NCBI GenBank assembly: GCA_030829155.1
Contig: JAURBD010000016.1
Location: forward strand, 1 to 23,711
Direction: 5' to 3'
Source: Flavobacteriaceae bacterium
GTDB taxonomy: Bacteria > Bacteroidota > Bacteroidia > Flavobacteriales > Flavobacteriaceae
DNA length: 23,711 nt
Position 1 is the first letter of the stretch, and the number at the start of each line of letters is the position of its first letter. This document shows, in pieces, positions 22,113 through 23,711 of this stretch. Both the position numbers and the translations under genes were made by a program. The notes under the pieces were generated by a model. The model worked only from the letters and a program-made list of their open reading frames with translations, ran no database searches and was not told where the DNA came from.

Positions 22113-23384
22113 ATGTTACAATTAAAATATCTCAGAGAAAATAAAGAAGCTGTCCTAGAAGCTTTGAAAAAAAGAAATTTCAAAGAAGTTGAACTGATCG
22201 ATAATTTACTTGATTTGGATGAAAGCCGAAGAAAGACCCAAACCGAACTGGACCAACAACTTGCTGAAGCAAATAGTCTTGCCAAAGAAATAGGTGAACT
22301 GTTTAAAATTGGAGAATCTGACAAAGCACAGGAACTCAAAGAACGCTCTGGTCAATTAAAATTCAGTTCAAAAGAACTTCAAGAACTATTGCAAGACACA
22401 GAGAATAAAATGAGTGAATTGCGTTATCAAATTCCCAACGTACCCAAAGACAATGTTCCATCGGGAAGTTCTGAAGAGGACAATATTGAAGTTGAACGTA
22501 GTGGAAGAATACCAGAACTTTCTGAGGGAGCCCTACCGCACTGGGAATTAGCCAAAAAATATGATTTGATAGACTTTGAACTCGGTAGTAAGATTACAGG
22601 GGCTGGTTTTCCTGTTTACAAAGGAAAAGGAGCTAGATTACAACGAGCTTTGATCAATTACTTTTTAGACAAAAATGTTGCTGCTGGATATCAAGAAACT
22701 CAAGTGCCTCATCTTGTAAACGAACTTTCGGGTTATGGAACGGGACAATTACCCGATAAAGAAGGTCAAATGTATCACGTAACCGCCGATGATTTATACC
22801 TGATTCCAACAGCTGAGGTTCCTTTGACAAACATCTTTAGAGATCAACTTTTAGAAGAAAAACAATTACCCATTTGCTTAACGGGTTACACTCCTTGTTT
22901 TCGACGAGAAGCTGGAAGTTATGGTTCTCATGTTCGCGGTCTAAACCGACTGCATCAGTTTGACAAAGTAGAAATCGTTCGCCTGGAAACGCCTAAACGT
23001 TCTGAAGCAGCGCTAGAAGAAATGGTTGATCATGTGCGTGGTATTTTGAATGAAATTGAACTGCCATTCAGAATACTAAGGCTTTGTGGGGGAGATTTAG
23101 GTTTTACCTCTGCATTAACGTATGATTTTGAATTGTTTTCTACAGCTCAAGATAAATGGCTGGAAATCAGCTCTGTTTCTACCTTCGAAGGTTTCCAATC
23201 GGAGCGACTTAAACTTCGCTACAAAGCCAATGACGGAAGTAAACATTTGGTCCATACCTTAAACGGAAGTTCACTAGCATTACCCAGAGTTCTTGCCGGA
23301 CTACTTGAGAACTGTCAAACCCCGGAAGGGATTAAAATCCCAAAAGTGCTTGTACCCTACACAGGTTTTGATATGATTTCATAA
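22113..23384 (+). CDS. serS: Serine--tRNA ligase
   Basis: This 423-residue class II aminoacyl-tRNA synthetase charges tRNA-Ser. Residues about 27-105 form the charged helical arm that contacts the tRNA variable arm. The catalytic core has TAEVPLTN (233-240), motif 2 with TPCFRREAGSYG (260-271) and RGLNRLHQFDKVE (275-287), the substrate segment EISSVSTFEGFQSERLKLRY (351-370) and motif 3 HTLNGSSLALPRVLAGLLEN (381-400). Typical SerRS has NFEDFQ and NGSGLA where this one has TFEGFQ and NGSSLA. Such small changes may be usual in this lineage and do not suggest loss of activity. The DUF4286 gene follows after 9 bases. Confidence 0.97.
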   Translation: MLQLKYLRENKEAVLEALKKRNFKEVELIDNLLDLDESRRKTQTELDQQLAEANSLAKEIGELFKIGESDKAQELKERSGQLKFSSKELQELLQDTENKMSELRYQIPNVPKDNVPSGSSEEDNIEVERSGRIPELSEGALPHWELAKKYDLIDFELGSKITGAGFPVYKGKGARLQRALINYFLDKNVAAGYQETQVPHLVNELSGYGTGQLPDKEGQMYHVTADDLYLIPTAEVPLTNIFRDQLLEEKQLPICLTGYTPCFRREAGSYGSHVRGLNRLHQFDKVEIVRLETPKRSEAALEEMVDHVRGILNEIELPFRILRLCGGDLGFTSALTYDFELFSTAQDKWLEISSVSTFEGFQSERLKLRYKANDGSKHLVHTLNGSSLALPRVLAGLLENCQTPEGIKIPKVLVPYTGFDMIS

Positions 23385-23393
23385 GATGATTTT

Positions 23394-23705
23394 ATGTTTA
23401 TATACAACGTAACCACGCATGTAGAACTCTCTATTGAATCTCAATGGATTGACTGGATGAATGTTGAATATCTTCCCAAAATGAAGAAAACAGGGAAATT
23501 CAATAAAGTTGTTTTATTTAAAGTTGTCACCGAAGAGGACATGGGAGGTGTTAGTTATGCAACCCAATACCATTGTAGCAATCGAGATGATTTTGAACTT
23601 TATCTTTCAGAAGATGATCTAAAATTGAGAAATCTGGCTGTTGAAAAATTTGGAGAACGCATCCTTTCTTTTAATACAGAGTTGGAACAAATTACTTCCT
23701 TTTAA
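23394..23705 (+). CDS. DUF4286 family protein
   Basis: This 103-residue cytoplasmic protein has the recognisable DUF4286 start (MFIYNVTTHVELSIESQWID) and a ferredoxin-like alternation of strands and helices. Conserved-looking parts are WMNVEYLPKM, FKVVTEEDMGGVSYATQYHC and FGERILSFNTELEQI. No biochemical role is established for the family. It follows serS by 9 bases and is probably read from the same transcript. The gene ends 6 bases before the window edge. Confidence 0.88.
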   Translation: MFIYNVTTHVELSIESQWIDWMNVEYLPKMKKTGKFNKVVLFKVVTEEDMGGVSYATQYHCSNRDDFELYLSEDDLKLRNLAVEKFGERILSFNTELEQITSF

Positions 23706-23711
23706 TGAAAA

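Overview
The window looks like chromosome of a marine-type member of Bacteroidota, class Flavobacteriia. The DNA is AT-rich and signal peptides often end in SxGQ or NAQ. A secreted protease carries a C-terminal type IX secretion (T9SS) sorting domain and a second gene starts like a T9SS type B protein. Several families are typical of this class (DUF2490, DUF6503, DUF4286), and boxes matching the Bacteroidota -7 element TAnnTTTG precede several genes. I see no phage, transposon, CRISPR array or rRNA, so this is mostly ordinary chromosome with a few accessory-looking modules.

Left part (1-5228, all minus strand): the 5' end of a large secreted protein that runs off the window; a DUF2490 outer-membrane protein overlapping a beta-class carbonic anhydrase by 8 bases; a small exported protein of unknown function, separated from the carbonic anhydrase gene by a perfect 16-bp inverted repeat; and a two-gene lipoprotein unit made of an M19 dipeptidase and a divergent gamma-glutamyltransferase-like enzyme. 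Next (5289-8278, plus strand) is a tight operon: a YbdG-type mechanosensitive channel, a DUF6503 exported protein and a tocopherol-cyclase-family protein. A 53-residue membrane protein lies on the minus strand beside it.

Middle (8574-13587, plus): a SulP anion transporter, a three-domain persulfide dioxygenase-rhodanese protein with the CstB layout, an enoyl-CoA hydratase of the methylglutaconyl-CoA hydratase type and an outer-membrane beta-barrel protein. The SulP/CstB-like pair suggests persulfide oxidation coupled to movement of the oxyanion product. On the minus strand follow an orphan 50-residue AbrB/MazE-like DNA-binding protein and tRNA-Leu(CAA), the latter with its own promoter and terminator.

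Right part (14144-23711): a housekeeping block prs-rplY, a terminator, then pth (plus). Next is a minus-strand pair, a 1292-residue T9SS-secreted metalloprotease translationally coupled (ATGA) to a fibronectin-type-III lipoprotein. Divergent from these are ribF, serS and a DUF4286 gene (plus). No intergenic stretch exceeds about 215 bases.

I found no wholly new system. The points most worth following are the GGT-like enzyme with a rebuilt glutamate pocket beside a dipeptidase, the SulP/CstB-like sulfur pair, the tocopherol-cyclase-like gene in a membrane-stress-like operon, and the long perfect inverted repeat upstream of the carbonic anhydrase gene.
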